NCBI GenBank assembly: GCA_963402885.1
Contig: OY727093.1
Location: 6,025,501 to 6,089,500, forward strand
Length of the DNA stretch: 64,000 nt
Reading direction: 5' to 3'
Source of the DNA: Antedon bifida
Lineage: Eukaryota; Echinodermata; Crinoidea; Comatulida; Antedonidae
Of this stretch, positions 1 through 12,619 are shown one piece after another. Below the pieces are notes generated by a model. That model was not told the origin of the DNA. It did not search any database and saw only the letters and a program-made list of their open reading frames with translations. How positions within the stretch are numbered: the stretch's first letter is position 1; the number at the start of each line of letters is the position of its first letter. The position numbers and the translations under genes are program-made.

Positions 1-183
1 ACGAATAAACCATTTTGAAACTGTATTGAAATTACATTTTAAAAAGAACACTACACATTAAACTTGAATCATTCTTGACACCTTGCGTAAATTAGGACTA
101 CGATACGATAAACATACTATTTAATTTAATATGAAAACGAATCTGTGTAATTTACTATAATGATATTATTTTTATATTTCTAG
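1..183 (+). other. 3' end of upstream MEOX intron
   Basis: AT-rich intronic sequence ending in a T-rich tract and TAG at 181-183, the acceptor of the homeobox exon that starts at 184. No coding sequence is seen here; the first MEOX exon must lie upstream of the window because the exon at 184 enters in phase 1. Confidence 0.7.
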
Positions 184-3100
184 GTTCGTCAGAACAAGGT
201 TTTAAAATTGATATAAACACAAAACCCAGGAAAGAGAGGACGGCGTTTACAAAAGAACAAGTTCGTGAATTAGAAAATGAGTTTCAACACCACAACTACC
301 TTACACGGCTACGGCGATATGAAATAGCAGTTACACTTAATCTTACAGAAAGACAGGTAAGTGTATACAAAAGTATGGTACCATGTCTGGAGACAATCAA
401 CTGCAGGGATATTTAGTGTCAAAAGGTGGTAACATTACAGTCCCATCCATAACACGCCTATGTCAAAGATGGTGTCAAGAAACATACAAGAGTAACCTAT
501 CTGGTAGAAAGGAAAAAGACATTTTATAACCAATAGAAATAATTTAAAATATCTTAATATTATTAACAATTTAAGTGTTAAATAAAAACAATATATATTG
601 TTTTATTTTTAAAATTAGCGCCCTCTATTGAAAATCTGGGAAATTCCTGCTTTGATGTGGAATATTTATCTAAAGCATAATATGTTTAATTAAATGAAAA
701 TGTTGCCCCTGGTAAGAAATTAGTTCAATAATATTGATAAATGGTTATATTTAACAGGTCTATATTTTTTTTTCACAAGCAAGGAATTCGCATGTCATGT
801 TCCCAGAATAGTTTTAGTTGTTTAATTAAACCATGGAACTATAATATAAGATTAAACGAATGTTAGGCTTAATGAGATTGACAATCCTTCATATGGTTCA
901 TTAACATCACTATAGTAATGTCACGAGAAGCTTATTATAAACGCATTTAGACCGTAATGTTGACGCGAAAATCCGTGATTGATCCAAGCCCACCATCCTA
1001 ACGACTGATTCTGAACAGCAAACAGACAGTTCACATCATCTTCAAGGTGTGCTAAGGTGAAGAATGGTCACGATCTTTCAGGTCCAACGGGCAGGTCGTG
1101 TGTCGGTTTCAAGAATTGGTCATTTGGAAAAATGCCCGATCGTTTCCAAATGGTTCCTGTATTGCCCGCAGATGCCAGAATGTATAGGGGTGTTTAGTGA
1201 AGCTTAATGCTATAGCTGACAGATTAACATGTAAACATGTGTTTAGTTGGGAAATAATCAATATCAAGTTTAAAGACGTCTGCTTCACGATTCACCGCCG
1301 GATGGCGCTACGCCATGCACTAGTGTCACGTCCCTATATTTAGGCCTGCTCTTTTTACCCGATTCTCAATGTTGTATATCCACATACAACTTGCCCAGTA
1401 TTATAGGATTATTTGGTAATGCAGCATTTCACTTGCATCACATGTTGTGCCTGTACTTTAGTTATGAGTATATGATTTTTGGGAGATCCACATAATGTGA
1501 AATATTCCTATGATGATACTGGAGAAATCTAGATACAGTTCCGAGAATCGGGTGGCCTTGTTTAATTTAATCGAACTTTGAAAGTATTCTTTAAATAAAC
1601 CTTCCAATAACAATTATTATATATTTAGCTATATGAAACTGCATACCAAATAGTTACTAAACACGTAACTGTTTATTTGCGACAAAATGGACTCAGAGCC
1701 AAAGGGGGAATTTTTAGAGAGTTTCGGGGTACCTACTAGGCCCACTTGACTACCATAGTTATTCCTTGTTTCAACGGCACAGAAACGCGTTTCCTTTTAG
1801 CGCAATCATTAGCAAATACTATAATATAAATTCTATCGTCATAGTTAAAACCGTAGACGGTTAAAAAACCTTAGTAAATTACATTGGTGTCACCCTTTGA
1901 ACTGATTTTACAGTAAAGCATTTTTCTGAAAGGGTTTAGCCGACACCGGTCAATAAATGCTTCCAAACCAGACAGAGAAACAAATATACGGAACGCAAAT
2001 ATTGGTCTATTGCTTCCGATGCCATTCCTTAACAGACGTTTGGCGACACCTTAAAGGTTTAGTACCTTTCTTTGGTGTCGGAAAAGTGATTTTTGCCTGT
2101 TTTAAATGCACGTTTGAGACACATTTTTGGAACTTGATAACCACTTAGTTTCGAAAACACGAAATAGGTAGTTAGTGTAACTGTTATTTCGACAACGAAG
2201 TGTTAATAATGTACATTTAAGAGACTTGATTACCCGTTTCTACGTCGCACTTCGTAAAATAACAGTTCGTCGCATTGATCAGTAACTGTAGCAGTTTGTT
2301 TACACAAGTCCATTGTATATTTTAATACCATATTTATTTCATCTTAAAATAATTACTAGAAAGAAAAATGTGAAAGAAAATGTGCTTCAAGTCACCCTTG
2401 TTATAGAAAGTGTTGCAAAGTTCGACAGCTCAATGTTTTACAATTATTATTAGCCTAAAAAGTGCGACAAATCAGTTATAGTACTTATTTCACCAAATTT
2501 ATTCCATAGGCCTACTGCAGTATTGTTGTGCATGTTTCTTGTGTATCTGTTCTCAAATGGCCGCCATTTTTATGTTCCGAACATTTGTTTTAACATTAAA
2601 ATAGCGTTTATGTTGTTAAATTCCTAGAAAATGATTGTGTAGATATAAATCAAAGTAAATTAACTCTTAATTTGAATTATTATAAGCTTACCCATAAATA
2701 TAGTATGATTTATGTCGATTTATGTCGCTTCATCCAGCCGTTGTCGTCATCATATCTTATAATATATTATACCCAACACATTAGTATGTACTCAATATCG
2801 CGTATGGCTGTCATTGATTTATACCCTAAGTGTGTTCTTATGTGGTCATTTTGAAACGCTCACTGACGTTTCTTTCAACTATACTGTACTGGTATGAACT
2901 TTGATGCATGTGCTCCCAATCATATTCAAGTTGTCTTGATATTCCTGTGATTATTCAATGTAATGCACGGCAGTAGGCCTACTTACAATATTGATTATTT
3001 TAAAACACTAAAATCTTATTCTTTCTCGTATATGTACCACCATGTTTAACGACAAGTCAAAGGCCTGCATAGGCCTATAGTGTTTGCTGACGGCAATCCA

Positions 3101-6100
3101 TAACAGTAACACTTATAATTTTAAATAAAATATTTGTCTTATTTGTATAAATGTAAAAATCATAATCATCATCAGAATAAAACAATGTTAACTAGATTTA
3201 ATTCGTCACTATGACGAATTATAGGTTATATGCATTGATTAAAATAAAGATAATTGATTTGTAAAAGATATATTGATTGATTGATTTTCACAGAATCTTT
3301 AATTATTTATAATATATGCTAGGATCTTACTAACGCAAATACAATAGCCGGTATCGCAATCCGATCAAAGATCCCTCTGCGTATAATGTCATAAACCACA
3401 TTTGTTACATAATAATAAAGACATAAGTTTTTTAATCTGTTATAATACTGCACGTTTTAAATTGTTTGCAATATTGTTGTTTTAATCTACCAAGCAAAGT
3501 GAATTTCCATTTTTATGGACAAATAAAATTTCTTGAATCTTGACATAAGTTTCTTTTTATCTAGATTTCATTATAAATCATGTGTATAATCTATACACTA
3601 AGAAATAAAATTGAACAAACAATACAAATAATAAAAAAAAATCTTATTTCGTTTCGTTACCCAAAGTGAGGCTCGATCTCGGTACCTTGAATGCTATAGA
3701 CACGAGCACAGACCACCGAGCCATACGCAACTTACTAAAACATGTAGAATGATTCCTCCGTGTATTTACTATTCAGTAGCCACTTTGGTGCAGATAGATT
3801 ATTACATACCGCAATGAATTATAATTTATTACTATGATGACATCTTTAAAAATTTAAAAAAATGATGCACTGTCAAACTATATACTTTTAACTTTAATAT
3901 ATGAAATTCTTAAGAAAGAAAGTTAATGTTAAGTTTGTTATTTCGGCCTAAGAAAATGTCAAAATTTGTTTGATTGTCGAAATTAATTTTTTTTAATTCA
4001 ATATGCAATTAATGATGACTTAATCAACTTTTGTTCTCTTAATTTGATAATAAATCATACATATGATACATACACTTCAAGAAAATGAAATAAAAAATAG
4101 GTGTTCCCCAGCATTCTGACGATATATATTAATTTTAAAATTTAGCATATTTTCACTATTTTGTTAACTTATACGTGCGTAGCCTGTCACTTTTGACGTG
4201 CTTGTATAACGCAATTTCGAGTTGAAAAGTGAATCAAATATGATGATATTATTAAAGAAAGATTGTAAAACCGAAATCGGGCAAAAAGAGTGCGCATTAA
4301 CGTTTAACGCGCAGTGCGCGTGCAAAATTCTGTGCACTCGTGGCAATTTTTTAAACGCTTAAAATTGCCTGAAACGTACTCTAATTTCATCGAAAATAAA
4401 TTTTTACAATTTTAAAACTTTTAAGCGCGCGTACGCATGCGTTATATGCGCTACGCACGTAATTATATTGCCATATGATGAAATATGACCTGAAATTTAT
4501 GAGTACCAAATTTTGTTTAAAAGTGAATCATGCTTGTGAAGATATGATTACAAACGTGATTTCATTAAATCGCGCGTAGACCGCGTAATTTATGATTGCG
4601 CACCGTGAAAACATGACCACATCGATTCCTGGCCATAAGGAATATACTCTGAAAAATTGACTTAGCTAGATGAAACTGATGCCAAGATAATTCACGGACA
4701 AAATAGTGCTAAGGAAAGAATAAATAAATAAATAAATAAATAAAGATCCTGACAGAATCAAGAGGTTATATGCATATCATGCATATAACCTAATTATGAT
4801 GATGAAATAAAAATGGTAAATCCACAAAAGACAGAAACAAAATATTTGTCTTTGTTTCAAAATAATGTTATAGTTTTAATTTCTTCGACAAAATGTTACT
4901 GTATGTGTAACATCTTCCATTTAAAAACGGTATAAGTAGTTAGCTCAGGCATGATGTCGAAGTTATTTTATCAAATATGCCAAAAAGCAGTGTAAACTTT
5001 GTCAGTTTCATTAGTTTAAGTATGTTCGATCGAGTATACAAGAAAAGGGAGAAATGTTACTATGAATAAAAGGACCTGTGTTCTAATTTCAGTGACATTA
5101 CCGTATTTAATGTATAATTTCAAACAATGCCAATACTTTGTTAAGTAATAAATGAATTGTTTATATTATGATATAGCATTTACACGTCTGAAAGCATCAT
5201 AATATAACGTCAATGTATGTAACTTGACACGTATTTATAAACGGTATGTTTATGTTTCATGAATGAATGCTGCTTCATTTCCAAATATACGCATCATTTA
5301 AGTTCCACGATTTCTACATACATTTCAGCGGTTCCAAATAAGTACCTTCAAAGAAATAACCAACAATATAACAATCGTTAACAGTCACATGTAATGTTGG
5401 AAAATCTTGTGTAAGTTTCTATAAGTTTCCGTTAAACGACGACTTTCTTTTTAAACTTCAAAATGTCATTGTTTTATAACATACATACAAAAACATATTG
5501 TTTATTATATATTGAAATAAAGTACATACTAAAATGCATTGTTACCGAATTTTATCAATATTACATATTATTACAACATTTTATTTAAAAGGAGTAACAA
5601 TAATTTCTGAGGTACAGATTAAAACTTTGTTCTTATCGTTACATTTATTCAAATGTGTCTGATGGAAATCTAAAGAAGTGCGATAAAAAAGAAATTACAT
5701 GATAATAAGTCCTAACAAAATTGTAAAATTAGATATTAAAATTTATTGATACCGACTAAATTAATTAATTTGACCAATAATTGCATTTCTAAAATAGGCC
5801 TAAAACTAAGTATACATGCATTACCGGTATCTGTTGAAAAAATACGGAAACCATAGGTGGGTGACACAATAATATATTAATACTCTAGATCTAAAATCAA
5901 CAATCCATTTTGAAATAACTGGTAACCGTAAATCTTCCAGTTGTGAACTAAGCACGGACTGACATTCTGGTCGTTTTATTTTGCTTTATTGGTTGTCATT
6001 AAAATCGTGTTCATTTTGCTGCTCATACTTCACTATAATGATCAATAAATTCAACATCATCAGTAGACAATTTCCATAATGTCCAATCTGTTATAACCTT

Positions 6101-7800
6101 TGACCCAGGAAAAAGAATTATGACAGTTTTGGTTAGCATTCCACCTATTCATTCGGGAGTACTTATTATTAAACTCTGTTTAATGTCAACACTTTTGGTG
6201 CTTTTTCTGTCAAGACGGGGTAAACTAGATTGGCCCCAAGATGGTATTGCGATGAGATCAGCAGTTATTAAGACATAAATCAGTAGCCTCTTCTATAATA
6301 CCATTGCAACTTTAGACGTAAAGTCTACCAATGCAATTGCACCGTTCTTTGTATACGGTACCTACTACTCAAAATATTGCAATTTTTTGTGATTTGTCAT
6401 GAACACTAAACTGTTACTGTAGTAGCGTTCTAATAATTAAAGGGTTTAAGTAAATTAACAGTTATCGAAATTATTACTAATACATTCAAAATAGCGTTTA
6501 CAGTTCATTTGTATTAACTCAATTCTCAATACAGTACTATGTTTTTTAATACAAAGTGATAGTAATATAATTGTATATAGTAACATTAACAAGAATCAGC
6601 TTAATATTATTAATAATAATAGTAATAATATATTTTAATACACATAAATATGTCTGGTTCTTTGTATAAGTTTAAGTTAATATGGCAATTGATTTATATT
6701 ATCAATCAATTCAATTGTTAATATTGATGACATCTTACTGACTTTTTAGAAACTGCCAAAAATACGTAATTTACGTAACGGTACTTGTTATATATAAATT
6801 AATGTTATAATATTTTTGTGGCGTTTCATAGACCATGTTATATTGATTATCATCAAGCGTGTCAAAACAAGTCATTACTTTATAACTGTGTACTTTAGTG
6901 GGGTCAAGTTGGTTAAATTATACAAATTAAGTCGAGTTTATTACAATCGTGGTTAGCATTATACTACAGACGGGCTGGTTAACCCTTACACAATCCCAGC
7001 TTTGTGGGGGTTGTAAAACTCATAAAAATCACTAATTATATGATATACTCACAAAATAGGAGCTGCTCTCTCGTGTACTGTAAACTGCTATGTAGAACAG
7101 TATTTGTTGCTACGTTACAAGATACAGGAGAACAGATTTTCCTACTGCAAACATTAATGGGTTTTTACCGGTATCTTGTATACTAGACTGAGATTCAAAT
7201 TAGATTATACTGTACATAATAATATGAGCGAACAGAAAAACAATGCCATAAAAATAAACTTTTGTTAGAAAACATGTTTAGAAATAGCTGGAAATGCGGT
7301 CCCCTTTGTTGGCTTGTGTCAAGTTTGAAATACGTGTAGGCCCACAGTACAATACCAGAAATTACATTTCTGGAAACACATGAATATACATACAGTACCA
7401 TATAGGACTAGGACTATTTGTTAATGACTGGAATGATGTTTGAATGAATGGTGTTTTTGTTTCTCCATAGGTAAAAGTTTGGTTCCAAAACCGAAGAATG
7501 AAATGGAAGCGTTGTAAGGGAGCAAGAGACAAGGAAATCGCAACTAAAAGATTGCATGCCATGGAAGCAAAACTTGGTCTACCTCCTGGAAGCACCAGCA
7601 ATCATCTTCAGGCGACTGATCTCAATGGCAATGGCCTAGGAAATATGGTAAATGATGGTGAAATGTCACCAAGTCCAGATATGAATCCAAATATGACTGG
7701 TTATAACGCCAATGATAACGTTATTAGTAGGCCAAGGCCTTTGGACATGGCCAGCCATCATGATACCTATGGCACACATCCAGACAACGACTATAAATAA
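184..7800 (+). CDS. MEOX: MEOX (Mox) homeobox transcription factor, last two exons
   Basis: Two coding exons, 184-356 (enters in phase 1, donor GTAAGT) and 7471-7800 (stop TAA at 7798), give 166 complete codons. They encode a full Antp-class homeodomain: [13 protein letters not shown] start, [15 protein letters not shown] in helix 1-2, then [14 protein letters not shown] as recognition helix with W48, F49, Q50, N51 and R53 all present. The [14 protein letters not shown] stretch is characteristic of MEOX1/MEOX2. In vertebrates these DNA-binding regulators act in somite, muscle and vascular development. The intron falls between homeodomain residues 44 and 45 (TERQ/VKVW). The tail after the homeodomain (about 95 residues, rich in N, M, P, D and H) is not clearly conserved and ends DNDYK. 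The N-terminal half lies outside the window. Assignment to the family is firm; MEOX1 versus MEOX2 orthology does not apply to a pre-duplication gene. Confidence 0.93.
3664..3736 (-). repeat. tRNA-like SINE head (degenerate)
   Basis: Read on the minus strand, TGGCTCGGTGG matches a pol III A box (TGGCNNAGTGG), and about 35 nt downstream GAGATCGAGCC resembles a B box. The flanks do not form a convincing acceptor stem, so this looks like a tRNA-derived SINE head rather than a working tRNA. Confidence 0.45.
4763..4791. repeat. perfect 13-bp inverted repeat
   Basis: AGGTTATATGCAT, a 3-nt spacer ATC, then ATGCATATAACCT: a perfect hairpin. The same 13-mer also occurs as a single copy at 3222-3234 beside another perfect hairpin (3200-3220, arms AATTCGTCA). 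An AAAT tetranucleotide run immediately upstream (about 4725-4743) looks like a retroposon tail. Confidence 0.6.
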
Positions 7801-7810
7801 TCTACCTATC

Positions 7811-7910
7811 TGGATCCATAAACGTCTGGTTTCTTGAGTCTACTGGATCCATAAACGTCTGGTTTATTGAGTCTACTGGATCCATAAAACGTCTGGTTTA
7901 TAGAGTCTAC
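7811..7910 (+). repeat. 33-bp tandem triplication in MEOX 3' UTR
   Basis: Three head-to-tail copies of a 33/34-bp unit beginning TGGATCCATAAACGTCTGGT (7811-7843, 7844-7876, 7877-7910), differing by only a few bases. It starts 10 nt after the MEOX stop codon, so it should be transcribed as 3' UTR. Confidence 0.85.
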
Positions 7911-9344
7911 TGGACAGTGCTTAATGAGATTTTTCAAAAAAACTAAGCCTTGGCAGAAAGTTGTTTTCATGTTGATAAAATTAGCATTGGTAAAAAACGG
8001 TGTATTTTTTCTGCAAACATTATTAACATAAATCAGTTTGGTGGCAGTGTTTATCGTGGAGCCAACATCTGGTATGGAATGGGTAAAGAAACATTATTAA
8101 TTTGTCACATCATAATGCTGCCGAAGACGGTTCTACTCGACGAAGAAACAATCGTCTACGTTGATTACACATTAATTACTTTAAATGGACTCTTATATGT
8201 ATATTATTTTATCGCCATTCATCGATATTAAAGTAGGCTACAGAGATCTATTATATTGTAGTTTTCTGTACTCTTCTATTTAATAATTTATATTATGTTT
8301 AATTTAAGTTAAACTATTATCACTTGCTAACCAATAGTGGCTATATTATGGGAGTATATGGGTTATTCCATGCAGATCATCATCATAACAGATCACGTTA
8401 GGATTTCGCTAAAATATTTGTTTTCTAAATTTTGTTTTCTGAAGTTTGAATCATTGCATAACTATGCGGCGCACATTGTAATCTTAGATGATGATTCTGG
8501 AAGGAAATGTTAGAAATGGAATATCACCCTTATTTTCTGTTATCCTTATTTACTGATCACGTTCTTGGTTCACTTCGCAATAACATACCACTTGAACATA
8601 ATATTCAGATTTCCGGATAGTGCATGCCTAGTTTTTCAACAATAGCATGATCCCAATGTTGTTATCAATATCTTAGTACTTGTTTCGTATTTTATTTCGC
8701 TATGTTATTATTTCTGATTTCATGTAAACGTCAGTATGTCGTAATTTATTACCTTTTGTATACATTAATGGTATTATTTAGTCATTGACCACTCCCTTAA
8801 ATATCAATGAGTAAGAAACATTTAGATTATAGAACGTGGTTGGCCGCATGAATAATATACATACTATTTAGACCTTGCTTATTTTGATCTTTTGGGTGTG
8901 GTTGCTGCCCCAAATAGTAAGATAATTTTTCTGCAAACAGGCTTGCGTGCCTCAATTACCTGCCACTGTACTTACTTAAATTAACTTATATTATCATTAG
9001 TAGATATATGATATTGTATACCATCCACTGTTCCTTGCTAATGTTTTATCTGTAACTATATTTAATGTTATATTATGCGTACTATTAATGCATATTATGT
9101 ATCATTGGTACAGTACTGTAAAATTCATTATTTGCTACAATAATGTTTTATTGTTACTTTTTTAAAAATATTTATAATATTACTGTTTATTTGAAAACAT
9201 ATAAACAATGTATTCGTTCATTCCACAAATCAGTGACACACACGTGCGTTGCGTTTGTACGTGCGCGTCCGTCAGCGCTGTTGTTTAACACTGCTGATGC
9301 AATTTAATTGCGCAACATCTACAGGGTCCTATAGGTTAACAAAA

Positions 9345-9554
9345 ATAAGGAGCTTTCGATTTTTGGACGTATGACATCGCATTGGTTTATCGATTTTTTT
9401 TCAAGTTGTCTGGCCCAATTTCGTCGATCGATTCTAAATCCAGATATTATTTTTTTAGGTGTACGGTCGGCGAAAATTTTGGATTTTTTTGGTCAAATGA
9501 CGTAAAGCCTAATTTACATACATCCTAGGTCATAGGTCGTCGAAAGCTCCCTAT
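9345..9554. mobile_element. MITE of about 210 bp with GGAGCTTTCGA ends
   Basis: Terminal inverted repeats ATAAGGAGCTTTCGA (9345-9359) and the complement of ATAGGGAGCTTTCGA (9540-9554) match at 14 of 15 positions. The interior is AT-rich and non-coding. This fits a short non-autonomous DNA transposon. The target duplication could not be fixed because the ends are AT-rich. Confidence 0.6.
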
Positions 9555-10904
9555 TATTTTACAATTTCCATATTAATAACATTCCATAATTGAATCAGTC
9601 AACTTTTTCGAGCTCAACTTTATCAAGAATTAGACTTTTCCAATACTGTACTGACAAAAAATGAAAGTATCGATGTTTTATGTGTATGCCTAACATTTCA
9701 GCAACGTATTTCCATTTAACCTGGAATTCTTTTCTTTTTAATTTTTACCAATGAAGTATATATGAACATGTTTCAGTTTTTGTGAATTTAATTAGTATAT
9801 CTTGCAATATGTTGTCTGTTATATGTTTCGAGATGTGTTTATCATGTGTTATACTGATGGTAGAACTGGTGATGTACCTAATTTAGGCATTACAGTATCT
9901 ACATTTGGTGCTGCTAACTGACTGTTATTGTATTATCTTTACTTTAAAATTCGACTAAGTTCAGGGATTAGCATGAGTAAACCCAAACGAAATTTAAAAT
10001 TACATTTCGTGAATTAAAAGTATTAAAGGAAACAAGAAAAATAACGGTGTATATGATATACGTTTTATTTGTATTAATTATTACTTTGAAATCCTTGATA
10101 CTAAAGAATTAACTTAATACTTACGTACCTGGTATAATACCAACAAACATTTTAGTATGGTAATAGAAAAGTACAACATTCGTTTTATTTGTCATGTGTG
10201 CCTTTTACTTTAACTGGTAGTGATGCACGTTGCATCTTATTTTATCAGATCAATTATAGGTATGATCAGAACTCCTCAATATTTAATTGTTCATTTTATG
10301 ACAGTGAGGGCAGACTTAGCAGAAATTGGATTATGAATATTCATGTATGTTACGACACCAGTATTCAAATTCTATGTTTTTGTGAACACCGTATTTTCTG
10401 AACTTTGTTCTGCATAATAGCAAAAATGTTAGTCATACCATGGAGGTAGTCATACCAGTGAAGAGTGTAATTTAACTCTTCCCTGGTCATACACTTCAAC
10501 CACTAGGCCTACAATGTACAATGTACTGCATGTCGGGGGTAAGTCGTGGAAACTCCTATGTGAAAATGAAAATCTAACCCTAAGTTTGACAAGTAGGATA
10601 GGCCTACTGTTAAACTTAACACAAGACAATTGTATTCAAACTTTAGTTTGTACGTAGTCCTTCAATGTGTGGCATTATTTTCTCTTTTTAGGCTTAAGCG
10701 ACAGAAGCATTAGGTTTCAAAGTGTATTTTAAGGTGTATGAAATCTTAGTTGTAAATACTGTATACTTGTTCTTCAACATTGTTTTATATCGAAAACGAA
10801 AATTCGTATTAAATTGTGCTATCATTACAAATGTATTATTCTCCCGTGTACTTTTGTATATTTTTCTGCGTTATGTATTGCTTTCTAAATAATGCTTAGA
10901 TCAC

Positions 10905-11132
10905 AGTCCTACTGCAGTAGCTCTACATAGTATGCGAAATGAACTGAGATATATCTCTAGCCCAAAATAGTGTCACAGTTTAAAAATGAAAGCATTGCAT
11001 AATTAAACTAAATTATGCCTTAAGTCCTATAGTAGCTATAGTATGCTAAATAAACTGAGATATATCTGTAGCCCCAAATAGTGTCACAATTTAAAAATGA
11101 AAGCATTGCATAATTAAACTAAATTAGGCCTT
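10905..11132. repeat. tandem duplication of a block of about 115 bp
   Basis: Two adjacent copies (about 10905-11020 and 11022-11132) share GAGATATATCT, TAGTGTCACA and a 30+ bp stretch ending CATAATTAAACTAAATTA, with a handful of substitutions and short indels. It is non-coding. Confidence 0.8.
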
Positions 11133-12437
11133 GTTAATTCGAGTGGTCGAGTGGTTAAACCATATCATAAGTTCAAGGCACTCCTCGAGAATTTTTCTGA
11201 AGGTAGAAAAATCTTTTCGGATAAGACTTATAACCGGAGGTAGGATGTCCAGTATACACATTATGGCTCGTGTGCAGTTAATCTTTCGGAAGAGTAGGAG
11301 GTTAAACTGATCCATCTCTGCTTCTGACGTTGTGGAAAGACGAAGGGAAGGGGAGGGACGTTAGTCGGCATCTGCCGACACGAAGGAACAACTGTGCGCA
11401 AATATTTGAGGTTATTCCCCAACATTTACATACATTTATTGTAATAATAATAATAATCATTATAATATTAATAATTGCTTATCGAACCGATCGGGGAACG
11501 TATGAAAAAAGATCGTAGACGTTCAGTCCGATATCTCTGTGAAGTGTGATGGATGTTGCTGCCGAAAGGATGGATACAAAAAAACTGATAAAATAAAAGT
11601 AATTATAAACTTTATTTGAATAAATTTGTGTAATATTATATAATTATAACCATGAGTTTTAAAAATAGATAACATAAAATGATTAGGTATAGGCCTATAC
11701 AGTATATACATTGATTACAGTATTATTATGATATACCGGTTGGTCTCTGTGATTTATAGATACTGTGTACATATATCGATTGAAACAACGCCTCCACATA
11801 GCTATAATGTACTTTTCATCCGGGAAGTAACTGCAAGTCGTTAGGGGCGCTAGACCAGATATCCAGTCCTTCAGAAATAATTATTAAGTACAGTATTGAA
11901 ATTTTAAATTTACACGAAAATCAGATCGCTTTAAAAAACTATTTACAATACAAATAAATTCTTTTTACTGCATTGCTATTTAATCAGAAAAAAAAACCCG
12001 GATTCAATTATTATTATTATTATTGTAACTAAAAAAGAATAGGAACAAACCGTATGTTTTTTTCTTAGCCAGCTTAACATGCCATATCCACTATGGTATA
12101 AAAGAACAAACACAATGATGAATTAAATACAATTTGCATTTCGAATTCATGAATTATCATTATTATTAAATTATTAACAGTCGGAAATGATTTGTGTTTA
12201 CGCCGAATTCTATTTTTTAAAATTTACTATAATATTGTGTGTGATGTTGCAATAAATTCATATAAATATCATATATTCACATACCGTACCTATATTATAT
12301 TCCATGCACCTGTATGTAATGTGTTTAATAAACGGAAACGCAGAAATCTCCCCAAGGAGAGTGTGAAAATTTATGGAAAGAAGAACTACAATGGTTAAAA
12401 TGATTGATTCCCAAACAAATCCAAACTCAACTTAAGG

Positions 12438-12575
12438 ACGGTGTAAGCGCACCGCAAGTAATTCGACCAATCCTGACGCTCATTAGATCATCCGAAATGT
12501 CGATTGTGATTGGTAAACCATGGATAAAATAAGTACTTGCGTTGCACCTACACCATTGCGTTGCGTTCCAACCTT
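12438..12575. mobile_element. possible diverged MITE copy upstream of KMT2C/D
   Basis: Contains CGCAAG, GACCAAT, GATTGGT and ACTTGCGTTGC in the order found in the inner element at 55328-55511. The ends are too worn to define terminal repeats. Tentative. Confidence 0.3.
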
Positions 12576-12602
12576 TATTTAATCCATGCTCTTCTCTCTC
12601 AT

Positions 12603-12619
12603 CCCCCCCCCCCCCCCCC
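12603..12619. repeat. C17 homopolymer
   Basis: An uninterrupted run of 17 C followed by ACCC. Homopolymers of this length are often mis-sized in assemblies. Confidence 0.9.

Larger units (their letters stand above)
357..7470 (+). other. 7.1 kb homeobox-splitting intron
   Basis: Intron from GTAAGT at 357 to ATAG at 7467-7470. It is AT-rich and carries a minus-strand tRNA-like SINE head near 3664-3736, a tetranucleotide run (AAAT) near 4725-4743, perfect hairpins at 3200-3220 and 4763-4791, and a CpG-rich patch around 4290-4620. The short open frames within it (for example at 1957, 2672, 4164 minus and 7004) have no family signature and are probably chance. Confidence 0.75.

Noticed and set aside
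7950-8231. 93-codon open frame after MEOX
   Set aside because: It lies in the presumed MEOX 3' UTR, has no recognisable motif and low-complexity hydrophobic content; likely chance.
11140-11185. tRNA-Ser/Leu-like segment (GTCGAGTGGTTAAA...)
   Set aside because: A-box similarity is good, but the B box (AGTTCAAGGCA) and stems are poor; not enough to call a tRNA gene.
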